A stretch of 64,000 nucleotides of DNA from Streptomyces albidus (ex Kaewkla and Franco 2022) (GTDB lineage: Bacteria; Actinomycetota; Actinomycetes; Streptomycetales; Streptomycetaceae), in NCBI RefSeq assembly GCF_013870515.1, contig NZ_JACBXA010000003.1, positions 50,469 to 114,468 of the forward strand. The letters run 5' to 3'. This document shows, one piece after another, positions 9,119-16,888 of the stretch; position 1 is the first letter of the stretch; every line of letters starts with the position of its first letter. The notes under the pieces are model-generated. The model worked only from the letters and a program-made list of their open reading frames with translations. It ran no database searches and had not been told where the DNA came from. A program made the translations under genes and the position numbers.

Positions 9119-9949
9119 ATGCTCGAACTCACCGGACTGAGCGCCGGATACGGCGGCGGGACCGTGCTGCACGAGCTGGATCTGACTGTGCCCACCGGCA
9201 CCGTGCACGCGGTCGTGGGTCACAACGGCGCCGGTAAGACCACGCTCGTACACGCCGTGGCCGGCCTGCTGCGCCCCAGCGGAGGCTCGGTGCGGGTGAA
9301 CGGGCGGGACGTCAGCGGCCGAGCCGCCCACCAGGTCGCGCGCGCAGGCATCGGGCTGGTCCCGCAGGGGCGGCGGGTCTTCGCCAGCCTCACAGTGGGT
9401 GAGCACCTGCGACTGTCGTACCGCCCACCGCGCCCGGACAAGGGCGACGGTGGCCGTGCGGCTCGCAGGGAACGGATCTGGACGCCGGACAAGGTGCTGG
9501 AACTGCTGCCCCGGCTGGGTGAGCGCCGAGGGCACCGGGGTACCGACCTGTCCGGCGGCGAGCAGCAGATGCTCGCACTCGCCCGTGCCCTGCTCGGCAG
9601 CCCCCGGGTTCTGCTTCTGGACGAGCCGACCGAGGGCCTGGCGCCGGTGGTCGTACGTCAGATACGCGAACTGATCGCCACCCTGGCCCTGGAGGGCATA
9701 TCCGTGCTGCTGGTGTCGCCGAGTCCCACGCTCGCGGTCCAGTGCGCCGACACGGTCACCGTGTTGACCTCCGGGCGGGTCACCGAACGGCTCGACGGCG
9801 GTCCGCTGCGAGCCGATCCCGGCGCGCTCCATGCCGCACTGGAGCTCGCACCCACTACCGCCGCTGCTGACCGGCCGCTCGGGTCGGCCACGAACACCGC
9901 ACCGGTCCGGGCGGGGTCCGGGAGCAGCGAGGAGAGCCAGCGGGCTTGA
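9119..9949 (+). CDS. ABC transporter ATP-binding protein (LivF-like)
   Basis: The 276-residue ATPase has Walker A GHNGAGKTT, the LivF-typical segment LVPQGRRVFASLTVGEHL, signature LSGGEQQ and Walker B VLLLDEPTEGL. The usual switch His is replaced in VSPSPTL, where LivF proteins normally have a VEQN-type sequence, so the H-loop may be non-canonical; the paired LivG-like ATPase keeps its His. Six bases separate it from the previous ATPase gene, and it is the last gene of the importer operon, with a strong hairpin just after its stop. Confidence 0.9.
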   Translation: MLELTGLSAGYGGGTVLHELDLTVPTGTVHAVVGHNGAGKTTLVHAVAGLLRPSGGSVRVNGRDVSGRAAHQVARAGIGLVPQGRRVFASLTVGEHLRLSYRPPRPDKGDGGRAARRERIWTPDKVLELLPRLGERRGHRGTDLSGGEQQMLALARALLGSPRVLLLDEPTEGLAPVVVRQIRELIATLALEGISVLLVSPSPTLAVQCADTVTVLTSGRVTERLDGGPLRADPGALHAALELAPTTAAADRPLGSATNTAPVRAGSGSSEESQRA

Positions 9950-10262
9950 AGTCAGCCCGGACCTGTAGGTCCGGAACGGTTCTCGCCGCTCCACTGCCCA
10001 GCCCTTCGTCGCGGGCAACACCGGGGCTGCGGGCAGGCGTTCGGGGGAAGCTGCGCGAGGCGACGAACGCTTCCGGGTGCAGACTCCGCTTCGACGTGTT
10101 GCCTGCCTCGTGAGGCACGTCGGGAGGGCATCCTGCCGGGACGTCTCGCCGGTTCGAAGGCCGGCCGTCGCCCCGGTCTGCGGCGTCGACTCTCCGCACT
10201 CGTCGCCGACTGAGGAACACGCGAACGCTCCCGCGACGGTCCCAAGTCCGGCCGCGCCGGGG
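9950..10262. other. 313-base region between convergent genes
   Basis: Apart from the hairpin at 9957-9974, no gene, repeat or regulatory element was recognised between the importer operon and the oppositely oriented monooxygenase gene. Confidence 0.5.
9957..9974 (+). terminator. Hairpin terminator after the ABC importer operon
   Basis: A perfect 7-base-pair stem, CCGGACC-TGTA-GGTCCGG, begins 7 bases after the stop of the last ATPase gene. It lacks a U-tract, as many Streptomyces terminators do. Position between convergent genes suits a terminator that could work for both strands. Confidence 0.6.
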
Positions 10263-11483
10263 TCAGTCGGGGCGCAGGGCCTGGCCTCCCAGGCTGCCGC
10301 CGGGCGCCGAGCCCCGATTCTGCTCCTCCCACCAGGCGTGGAACTCCGGTTCCCGCATGGTCGACCAGTCCGGCGTCCGCACGACCTGCGCTTCACCCAT
10401 CCGACGCGCCAGGCCGACCATCTGGCCACCGACGACGCTTCGCCCTTCGTCATAGGCGGTCAGGATCTCCTGCCAACTGCCCCCCGAGCGCCATACCCTC
10501 TCCAGGGCCGCGGCGTCCTGCAGGGCCTTCACACTGCCGGCACCGATGTGCGGCCGGGCGACCGTGGCCGCGTCCCCGGCGAGCAACAACCGCCCGCGGG
10601 CGTAGTGCGGCACCGACAGGTCATAGATGGGCTGGATGAACGTGCGCTCCTCCGGGCTGCGCAGCACACAGTCGGCCCAGTAAGGCGGGAAGTGCTCGGC
10701 GACGAGGTCGCGCAGGGACGCGGTCAGTTCCGCGGCCACCTTTCCCGGCGGCAGCGAGGTCGGGCTCCGCAGCTCCTCGTCGAGGCCCGACTCCGCGGGT
10801 GGGCGGGTATAGAGCACCCAGTTCATGCGGTGCCCCTCTTTCCGGTCCGGTATCAGGTACATCATGCAGTGGCCGCCGGGGAAGACGACGACACGCGCCT
10901 CCTCGTCCCCGCCCTCGGGCAGGTCCGCGGGTGCCTCTGACGTACCGCGCCAGCCCAGGTAACCGGCGTACGCGGGGGCGAGTTCGGGGAACATCGCCTG
11001 CCGGACGACCGAGCGGTAACCGTCGGCGCCGATCACCAGATCGAAGTGTTCCTCACTGCCGTCCGCGAGTCGCACGGTTGCCCTGTCGGCGTCGGTAGCC
11101 ACCTGGGCGACGTGGGCCTCCGCGCGGAAGTCCGTGCCGTCCGGGACCCGCCGCCGTAACTCACTCCAGAGCGAACCCCAGTTGTACGCGCGGAAGGGGA
11201 AGGGCTGGCTGGCCATGTTCCGGCCCAGGTCCGTCGCGCCGTCCCGTACGGTCCAAAGCCGCCGGGAGAGAGGCGCCCAGGGCATGGCGTCGGTCATGTA
11301 ACCGGCGGCTTCGAGTTCGGCGAATCGGTCGCCGTGCACACCGATTCCTACGCCACGGTCGCGTAACTCACCGCCCGCGCGCTCGAAGACGGTCACCTGC
11401 TCGGCACCGCCGCGAGACGCGGCCAGCGCCATGGCGCAACCGGCGATGCTGCCGCCGACGACGGCGACCTTGCCTCCACCCAT
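10263..11483 (-). CDS. FAD-dependent aromatic monooxygenase
   Basis: The 406-residue flavoprotein has an N-terminal dinucleotide-binding motif VAVVGGSIAG, a central DG motif (DLVIGADGYRS) and the FAD-pyrophosphate motif LLLAGDAATVARP. These define group A flavin monooxygenases, which hydroxylate aromatic rings with NAD(P)H and O2; the layout resembles 2,6-dihydroxypyridine and salicylate hydroxylases. Soluble, no signal peptide. The start has GAGGAGCACATC just upstream. It lies downstream of the aminotransferase on the same strand, with a 222-base gap and an almost identical leader, so the pair may share control. Confidence 0.85.
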   Translation of the reverse strand: MGGGKVAVVGGSIAGCAMALAASRGGAEQVTVFERAGGELRDRGVGIGVHGDRFAELEAAGYMTDAMPWAPLSRRLWTVRDGATDLGRNMASQPFPFRAYNWGSLWSELRRRVPDGTDFRAEAHVAQVATDADRATVRLADGSEEHFDLVIGADGYRSVVRQAMFPELAPAYAGYLGWRGTSEAPADLPEGGDEEARVVVFPGGHCMMYLIPDRKEGHRMNWVLYTRPPAESGLDEELRSPTSLPPGKVAAELTASLRDLVAEHFPPYWADCVLRSPEERTFIQPIYDLSVPHYARGRLLLAGDAATVARPHIGAGSVKALQDAAALERVWRSGGSWQEILTAYDEGRSVVGGQMVGLARRMGEAQVVRTPDWSTMREPEFHAWWEEQNRGSAPGGSLGGQALRPD

Positions 11484-11705
11484 GAGATGTGCTCCTCACA
11501 ACTCGCCAGCCGCAGAAGGAGGTTCGCACACCGCCGGGGGCGGGGTGAAGGCGGGGTGTACGCCGCCATACCTTCCTTCCTGGGTGCCCCATGGGGCTGG
11601 CCGACGGGGCAAGGCCGCCGCGACGCCGGCGGCGACCGGGCGCTGGACTCGGCCTGCACGCATCGCCCTCTGCCAGATCCACGACGGTGGACGCGGCCTG
11701 GACCA

Positions 11706-13136
11706 CTACGGGCGAGCGGGCGCCCCCTGGCCTACGGTCATCGTGCTGTGCTCCTCGCTGCCGATCGCGGGAGCGGCCGCGGCAGGCGGAGTGGTGGCAG
11801 GCGCGAGGGTGGTCATGCGGGGGCCGTTCCAGCCCAGGCCGGCGGCCACCATCCGGTCCAAAGCGGTGGCGAGGACGTCTGATCCGAGACCGAGGTAGAG
11901 GCGGATGACGTCCTGCGACGCCTGCACGGGACGGCCCGGCGTGCTCATGTGGCCCTCACCCGGCAGCACCCCGGCACGTTGGAGGCAGTGCTGGCGGAAG
12001 TCGCCGTCGGCGCCGCCCACCCCAGAGGCTGAATACCAGGGCGGGACGGGCAGGAGCATGTAGGGGCCGCAGCTTCCGGCGACGAACGAGCCCGCTGGAT
12101 AGTGCAGGTCCCGCTGTATTCGTTCTGCGACTTCGGCGCGGGTGACCGCGTATGCGGCGCGCTGCTCGGTGAGGTAGATGTCGGCGGCCGGGTCGGCCAG
12201 CCAGGCCGCCATGGCCGCTTGGAGGGGGACGGCCGTGGTGTAGGTGTGCTGGGGCAGCAGGCGCGCGTACAAGTCCTCAAGGGTGCCGGGCGCTGCGACC
12301 GCGGCACCAACACCCCATCCATTGCAATGGAATTGCTTGCCCATGCTTCTCGTGGCGAGCCAGCGGGGACGCCGAACCCCCGACGGGAGGGACGCGACCT
12401 CTTCCAGCAGGATGCGCAGCGCGGGCGTGGGTGTGACGGCGGGATCGTGGACGGCGTAGTAGGCGTCATCGACCAGCACCTGGACATCGAACTGGAGCGC
12501 TGCCCGCACCATCTCCCGCACGACGCCGGCGCTCCAGTTGGCCCCGCTCGGGTTGTGCTGCGCGTTGATGACCAGCAAGACCGGGCCTGTGGTGTCCCGG
12601 CGCGCCTGGTCGAGACGTTCCTCCACTTCCTGTGTGTCCGGCTGGTATCCGCGGTCGCTGCTGAGGCCGAAGTGCCGGATCTCGTATCCGAGCGGGGCGT
12701 AGACGCCGGGGTAGTCCCAGCCGGGGGAGGCACACACGACAATCGGTCGCGCGGATGCGGTCGGCTTGTCTTCGATCAGGAGGCGACCGAAATCCCGCAT
12801 GACGGAGCGGGTGCTGCCCGCGCTCCCCGCCACCTCGAAGTCGCTGCCCAGCACGGCGGCTTCATCCAGGTGCTGGGTGCGGGTGATGTAGTCGCGCAGG
12901 ACGAGGCGCAGCGCGGGCAGACCGTAAGGGGTGAGCTGGTAGCCGTGTGCGTGCGCGGGCACGTCTCTCAGTGCGGCGAGCAGACCCGGTGGCGGTCCCT
13001 GCCAGGTCTCACCCAGGGAGAGGTAGATCACGCGTGACAGGTCGTGGCCCTGGTCGCGGTGGCGGCGTAACAGCGCCAGGTCGCCGTAGGGGTTGGTCAG
13101 ATCGGGCGGCCCGGCGATGTCCAGCAGCGGCTGCAT
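11706..13136 (-). CDS. PLP-dependent aminotransferase, class I/II fold
   Basis: The 476-residue enzyme has fold-type I landmarks: a substrate/cofactor Asn in NAQHNPSGANW, the PLP-binding DDAYYAVHD, and a Schiff-base lysine in RSMGKQFHCNGWG. It should transfer an amino group between an amino acid and a keto acid using pyridoxal phosphate; the substrate is not recognisable. An upstream ATG at 13187 is possible, but the AGGAG 9 bases before the ATG at 13136 decides for the shorter form. The last 40 or so residues (Pro/Ala/Thr-rich) are probably disordered. The flavin monooxygenase follows in the same direction. Confidence 0.85.
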   Translation of the reverse strand: MQPLLDIAGPPDLTNPYGDLALLRRHRDQGHDLSRVIYLSLGETWQGPPPGLLAALRDVPAHAHGYQLTPYGLPALRLVLRDYITRTQHLDEAAVLGSDFEVAGSAGSTRSVMRDFGRLLIEDKPTASARPIVVCASPGWDYPGVYAPLGYEIRHFGLSSDRGYQPDTQEVEERLDQARRDTTGPVLLVINAQHNPSGANWSAGVVREMVRAALQFDVQVLVDDAYYAVHDPAVTPTPALRILLEEVASLPSGVRRPRWLATRSMGKQFHCNGWGVGAAVAAPGTLEDLYARLLPQHTYTTAVPLQAAMAAWLADPAADIYLTEQRAAYAVTRAEVAERIQRDLHYPAGSFVAGSCGPYMLLPVPPWYSASGVGGADGDFRQHCLQRAGVLPGEGHMSTPGRPVQASQDVIRLYLGLGSDVLATALDRMVAAGLGWNGPRMTTLAPATTPPAAAAPAIGSEEHSTMTVGQGAPARP

Positions 13137-13698
13137 CGTGATGTGCTCCTGACGGATAGTTCGTTGCGGAAGGAAGGGATGGACCACGGCAGGACGGCGC
13201 GGATGCTGTACGAAACCGCGGCCCCCGTTTCCCGTGGCGCGAGCCTTTCACTGGCCCGTCAGATCATGAACTCGACGAGGAGGATCTGTAAGGGGCGAGA
13301 TAAAGCATCGACGGCGGCGAGCTCTGGCGAGCGGCGGCCGAAATCATCGCCGCGGAGACAGGCCGTGACAATTCCGACTTCTGCGGTGTGAACCTTGAAT
13401 TCCTCAGCAAAACCGACGGCCTTCCGCACGCTCGTGTACGGCCCCGCGGGGTGAGTGGGAGCCTGCCCATCTCGTCGGCCCCGGTGTAGCCGGCCCTGAG
13501 CAGAACTGGAGCGACGAACATTCGCGCTCGATCCGCCGGTGGGCGAACTCAGAAGCGCGATCGCGCGGGAACTGGACGGCTTGCAGCAAGACAGCGAGCA
13601 CCTGCACAGGGACGTCTCAGGAGGCTGGCTGCCGTACCGCGTTCGCCGGTGCTGCGCTGCGACGGTCGAACGCGGAGAACTTCCGTACGAAACGGTGC
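13137..13698. other. 562-base region with no recognised gene; possible gene remnant
   Basis: The minus strand has an open frame (13259-13783) with composition unlike a normal gene: rich in Ser/Arg and Cys in the first half, then a more protein-like end (VGFAEEFKVHTAEVGIVTAC). It overlaps the 3' end of the next real gene. This could be a decayed coding sequence with frameshifts, but I cannot name a family. The promoter of the aminotransferase gene should lie in the part nearest 13137. Confidence 0.3.
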
Positions 13699-14154
13699 TT
13701 ACCTGCCGTGAGTGAAATATCTCGCAGGCACGAACAATTCGTGGCCGGTGACGAATTGGACTCGCACTCCAGCGGCTGTCCAATCGGTAGACTCGACCCC
13801 GCCGGCGCCGATATCGGCGTCAATGTCCGCTGGATGCCCATAGGACAGACCCGGATCCCGGCCGATCATCAGGGTGTAGGACTCGCGTCCGGACAAGGTG
13901 TGCCTTCGGACGAGCCCCAAGTAATGCCGCGACTCGTCCTTGTAGGAAACCGTGGAGAACTCATTGCTGCGGTGGACGACCTCGGATCGTGGCCACCAGA
14001 GCAGTGTGAGCAAAGAGGCGGTCAGCGCTACGCCCATGGCACCGCCGAGCATCATCGGACCGAGGCGATTCAGCCGGCGAAAGCGGACCCGCCGGTCTTG
14101 CGACGACGATTCCTGGACGATTGTGGTCCTCCTTCGCGGCAGGCGTACGTGCAC
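13699..14154 (-). CDS. Single-pass membrane protein, conserved hypothetical in Streptomyces
   Basis: The conserved part has a basic cytoplasmic N-terminus, one membrane helix (MMLGGAMGVALTASLLTLLW), then an extracellular domain of about 95 residues with SNEFSTVSYKDESRHY and YTLMIGRDPGLSYGH. I recall similar Streptomyces hypothetical proteins but no function. The start is unclear: a strong ribosome-binding site AAGGAGG stands 6 bases before an ATC codon at 14121, with no ATG nearby. GTG at 14154 (used here) has no ribosome-binding site, and ATG at 14055 would fall inside the membrane helix. Confidence 0.65.
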   Translation of the reverse strand: MHVRLPRRRTTIVQESSSQDRRVRFRRLNRLGPMMLGGAMGVALTASLLTLLWWPRSEVVHRSNEFSTVSYKDESRHYLGLVRRHTLSGRESYTLMIGRDPGLSYGHPADIDADIGAGGVESTDWTAAGVRVQFVTGHELFVPARYFTHGR

Positions 14155-14516
14155 TCGGTGACCGGGTGGACGTGACGCGACCGGTGCGACGCTGCTCGGC
14201 TGCGGATGCCGGGTATGACGCACCTTCCCGAAGAGAGGTTCATCGTCGGCGGCGATGTCTCTTCGCGGTGTTGCGGCGATGTGGGACGTCCGCTGCAGCG
14301 GTGTGACGGGACGCGCTTGCGCGAAGGGCTGTCGGCCGACGGCTTCGGCCGCCCCTGCGTCCGAGGGGATTCGGCCAGGAGCGACCAGTGCGGGTTGCCA
14401 AAGCAGCAACAGGATTCGCGGTGGCCCCGATGCCTGTCGCATGATCACTGCCAGGCCTCTCGACCCACGCAGTACGGGCTGGCGCAGGCAGATCGAACGA
14501 CAATCCCGGAGGATCC
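14155..14516. other. 362-base region between divergent genes
   Basis: No gene was recognised. It lies between the minus-strand membrane protein and the plus-strand epoxide hydrolase, so it should hold both promoters; I see no clear consensus elements. A frame open leftward from 14448 continues into the membrane-protein gene but its sequence looks non-coding. Confidence 0.35.
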
Positions 14517-15506
14517 ATGTCGCAGCCCGCCCAGGTCACGGATGTCACGCATCGTCTGGTCCCCTCCCCCGCCGGCAGGATCCACCTGGTGGAACAGGGC
14601 GTGGGGCCTCTGGTGTTGCTGGTGCACGGGTTCCCGGAGTCCTGGTATTCCTGGCGCCACCAGTTGCCGGTGCTGGCCGCAGCCGGATACCGCGCGGTCG
14701 CCATCGACGTTCGCGGCTACGGACGTTCCTCCAAGCCCGAGCGCGCGGCCGCATACCGGATGCCCGACCTGGTCGAGGACAACGTCGCCGTGGTGCGAGC
14801 GCTCGGTGAGGAGAGCGCGGTGATCGTCGGGCACGACTGGGGCTCGGTCATCGCCGCGAGCTCGGCCCTCATCAGGCCGGACGTCTTCCGTGCGGTCGGG
14901 CTGCTCAGCGTTCCCTATGCGCCGCCCGGTGGTCCCCGGCCCAGCGAGGTCTTCGCCCGGATGGGGGGCGGGGACGAGGAGTTCTACGTCTCCTACTTCC
15001 AGGAGCCCGGCCGCGCCGAGGCCGAGATCGAAGCCGACGTCCGCGGCTGGCTCGCAGGGTTCTACGCGGCCTTCTCCGCCGACACCATGCCCGCCACCAG
15101 TGCCCCGGACCCGCACTTCGTCAGCCGCGGAGGGACGCTGAGTGACCGGTTCCCCTCCGGCCGCCTGCCCGAGTGGCTCGGCGAGGGCGACCTCGACGTC
15201 TACGCCGGGGAGTTCGAGCGGACAGGCATGGGCGGCGCGCTCAACCGCTACCGGAACATGGACCGGGACTGGGAGGACCTCGCCGACTTCCACGGCAAGC
15301 CCATCACCCAGCCGTCCCTGTTCGTCGGCGGGGGTGCGGACGCCTCCACCACCTGGCTGGCCGAGGCGATCCAGGCCTACCCCGCCACCCTGCCCGGTCT
15401 GGTTTCCTCGCACGTCCTTGAAGGCTGCGGCCACTGGATTCAGCAGGAGCGCCGCGAGGCGGTCAACGAGATCCTGACCGGCTGGCTCGCATCGCTTCCC
15501 AGCTGA
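14517..15506 (+). CDS. Alpha/beta-hydrolase, epoxide hydrolase type
   Basis: The 329-residue protein has the epoxide-hydrolase signatures HGFPESWYSWRHQ (oxyanion hole) and GHDWGS, where Asp is the nucleophile expected for epoxide hydrolases and haloalkane dehalogenases. A late GHWIQQE supplies the catalytic His. Family members open epoxides to diols through an alkyl-enzyme ester. GGAGG lies close before the ATG. It stands alone, divergent from the membrane-protein gene and convergent with an aldo/keto reductase, so no pathway is implied. Confidence 0.9.
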   Translation: MSQPAQVTDVTHRLVPSPAGRIHLVEQGVGPLVLLVHGFPESWYSWRHQLPVLAAAGYRAVAIDVRGYGRSSKPERAAAYRMPDLVEDNVAVVRALGEESAVIVGHDWGSVIAASSALIRPDVFRAVGLLSVPYAPPGGPRPSEVFARMGGGDEEFYVSYFQEPGRAEAEIEADVRGWLAGFYAAFSADTMPATSAPDPHFVSRGGTLSDRFPSGRLPEWLGEGDLDVYAGEFERTGMGGALNRYRNMDRDWEDLADFHGKPITQPSLFVGGGADASTTWLAEAIQAYPATLPGLVSSHVLEGCGHWIQQERREAVNEILTGWLASLPS

Positions 15507-15783
15507 GCACCACCGGGGCCTCGCACGGCACGCGCTGGTGGGTGCGCTTCGGGGGAACGTCGGCTGGCGGGCACATGGAGGGCTCCTCGGCGTGAGGGCC
15601 ATCGCGCAGGGCTCACCCCTCGATCCGCCATTGACGAGCGGTGGATGTCCGCGCGCCGTGCCCTCGGGCCCTTCGCCCGTCGGGCAGTTGGACGCCGTCG
15701 TCCTCCGTGACCCCGTCGTGCGGACGCCGCTGGGCAAGCTCCGCTACTGCTGCCGCCTCCACGGTCGAGCGGGCCTCAAGTCA

Positions 15784-16755
15784 CTACGTCCACGGCAGAG
15801 CGGCTCTGTCCTGCCAGTACGCGGTGGCCGGTTCCGCCAGGGCCGACAGCCGTTCGGCCTGATCGGCGGTGAGTCGCGCGGCCCGCGCCGAGACGTTGTC
15901 GTCCAGTTGGCCCGTCGTGGCGGCGCCGGAAAGGACGATGTCGGCCCACGGCTCGCGCAGAGCGGCGGCCAGAGCCAGTCCGTCAGGTGCGCTGCCCGTC
16001 TCCCTCGCGAGGCGGCCGAGGGGTGAGTCCGCCGCCTCCTGCACGAGGCGGCCGTTGGCGAGGGCCTCCTTGACGATGACGGTGCGTCCCGCGTCGTGCG
16101 CCTCGGCAAGCGCGGGTCCGGCGGAGAGCTCCATGAGGTTGTACGTGGCCTGGATGCTGGAGAAGAGCGGGACGCCGTCCACGGCTACCGAGAGTGCGGC
16201 GCGGATGGCCACCGGCTGTTCGGGACCGGAGGTGCTCAGCCCGATGCTGACGCCTTCGGCCGCGAGACCGGCGAGCCCTTCCTGCAGCGTGCGATCCGTG
16301 AGGACGGGACTCTCGGGCGTCACGGAGTGGACCTGGTAGAGGTCCAGACGGTTGCCGAGAAGGCGCCGCGTCTCCGCCAGTTGCCGGTCGAAGGTGGCCC
16401 GGCTGTGGTCCTTGGTCTCGTGCACCGCCGCGTCGATGTGCCAGTCAGCCGTGTAGGTGTAACCCCACTTGCTGCCGATCACGCAGTCGCTGCTTTCCGG
16501 GCGGCTCCGCAGCCAGTTCGCAAGGAACTCCTCCGCCCTCCCGTATGAGCGGGCGACGTCGAAGTACCGCACCCCGTGTGCGTACGCCGCGTCGAGCACT
16601 TCGTGAGCACGGGCCTCCATGGCCTCGACCGTCCGCTCGGCGGGCAGATCCGAATCCCTGCCGAGGGTGATGTATCCGGGGCGCCCGAGCGCGGCCAGGC
16701 CGAGCCCGATCCGGGTGGCCGGGCTGTCCGGGAGACGTTCGAGGGACACGGTCAC
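15784..16755 (-). CDS. Aldo/keto reductase
   Basis: The 323-residue protein follows the (alpha/beta)8 aldo/keto reductase plan with all four catalytic residues: Asp and Tyr in YFDVARSYG, Lys in IGSKWG, His in YQVHSV. It should reduce carbonyls with NADPH, or run in reverse, in the cytosol. The gene lies 133 bases downstream of the molybdenum-subunit gene on the same strand, so it could be the last gene of the oxidoreductase operon and act on a related aldehyde or ketone; that link is inference. Confidence 0.88.
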   Translation of the reverse strand: MTVSLERLPDSPATRIGLGLAALGRPGYITLGRDSDLPAERTVEAMEARAHEVLDAAYAHGVRYFDVARSYGRAEEFLANWLRSRPESSDCVIGSKWGYTYTADWHIDAAVHETKDHSRATFDRQLAETRRLLGNRLDLYQVHSVTPESPVLTDRTLQEGLAGLAAEGVSIGLSTSGPEQPVAIRAALSVAVDGVPLFSSIQATYNLMELSAGPALAEAHDAGRTVIVKEALANGRLVQEAADSPLGRLARETGSAPDGLALAAALREPWADIVLSGAATTGQLDDNVSARAARLTADQAERLSALAEPATAYWQDRAALPWT

Positions 16756-16888
16756 ATCCTTGCCTGAAGGACTCGTCTTCGTGGTGCCGGACGGGCCTCT
16801 GGGATCGACGGCGAGAGCAGGGCGGTGGCTGGCCGACCGCCACGAGGACGGCGAAGCCCTGCTCTCGCCGGCTCAGTTCCTCGGCGCA

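Noticed and set aside
13259..13783. Minus-strand open frame upstream of the membrane-protein gene
   Set aside because: Overlaps the real gene, has no consistent coding character and no recognisable domain; noted only as a possible remnant in the intergenic entry.
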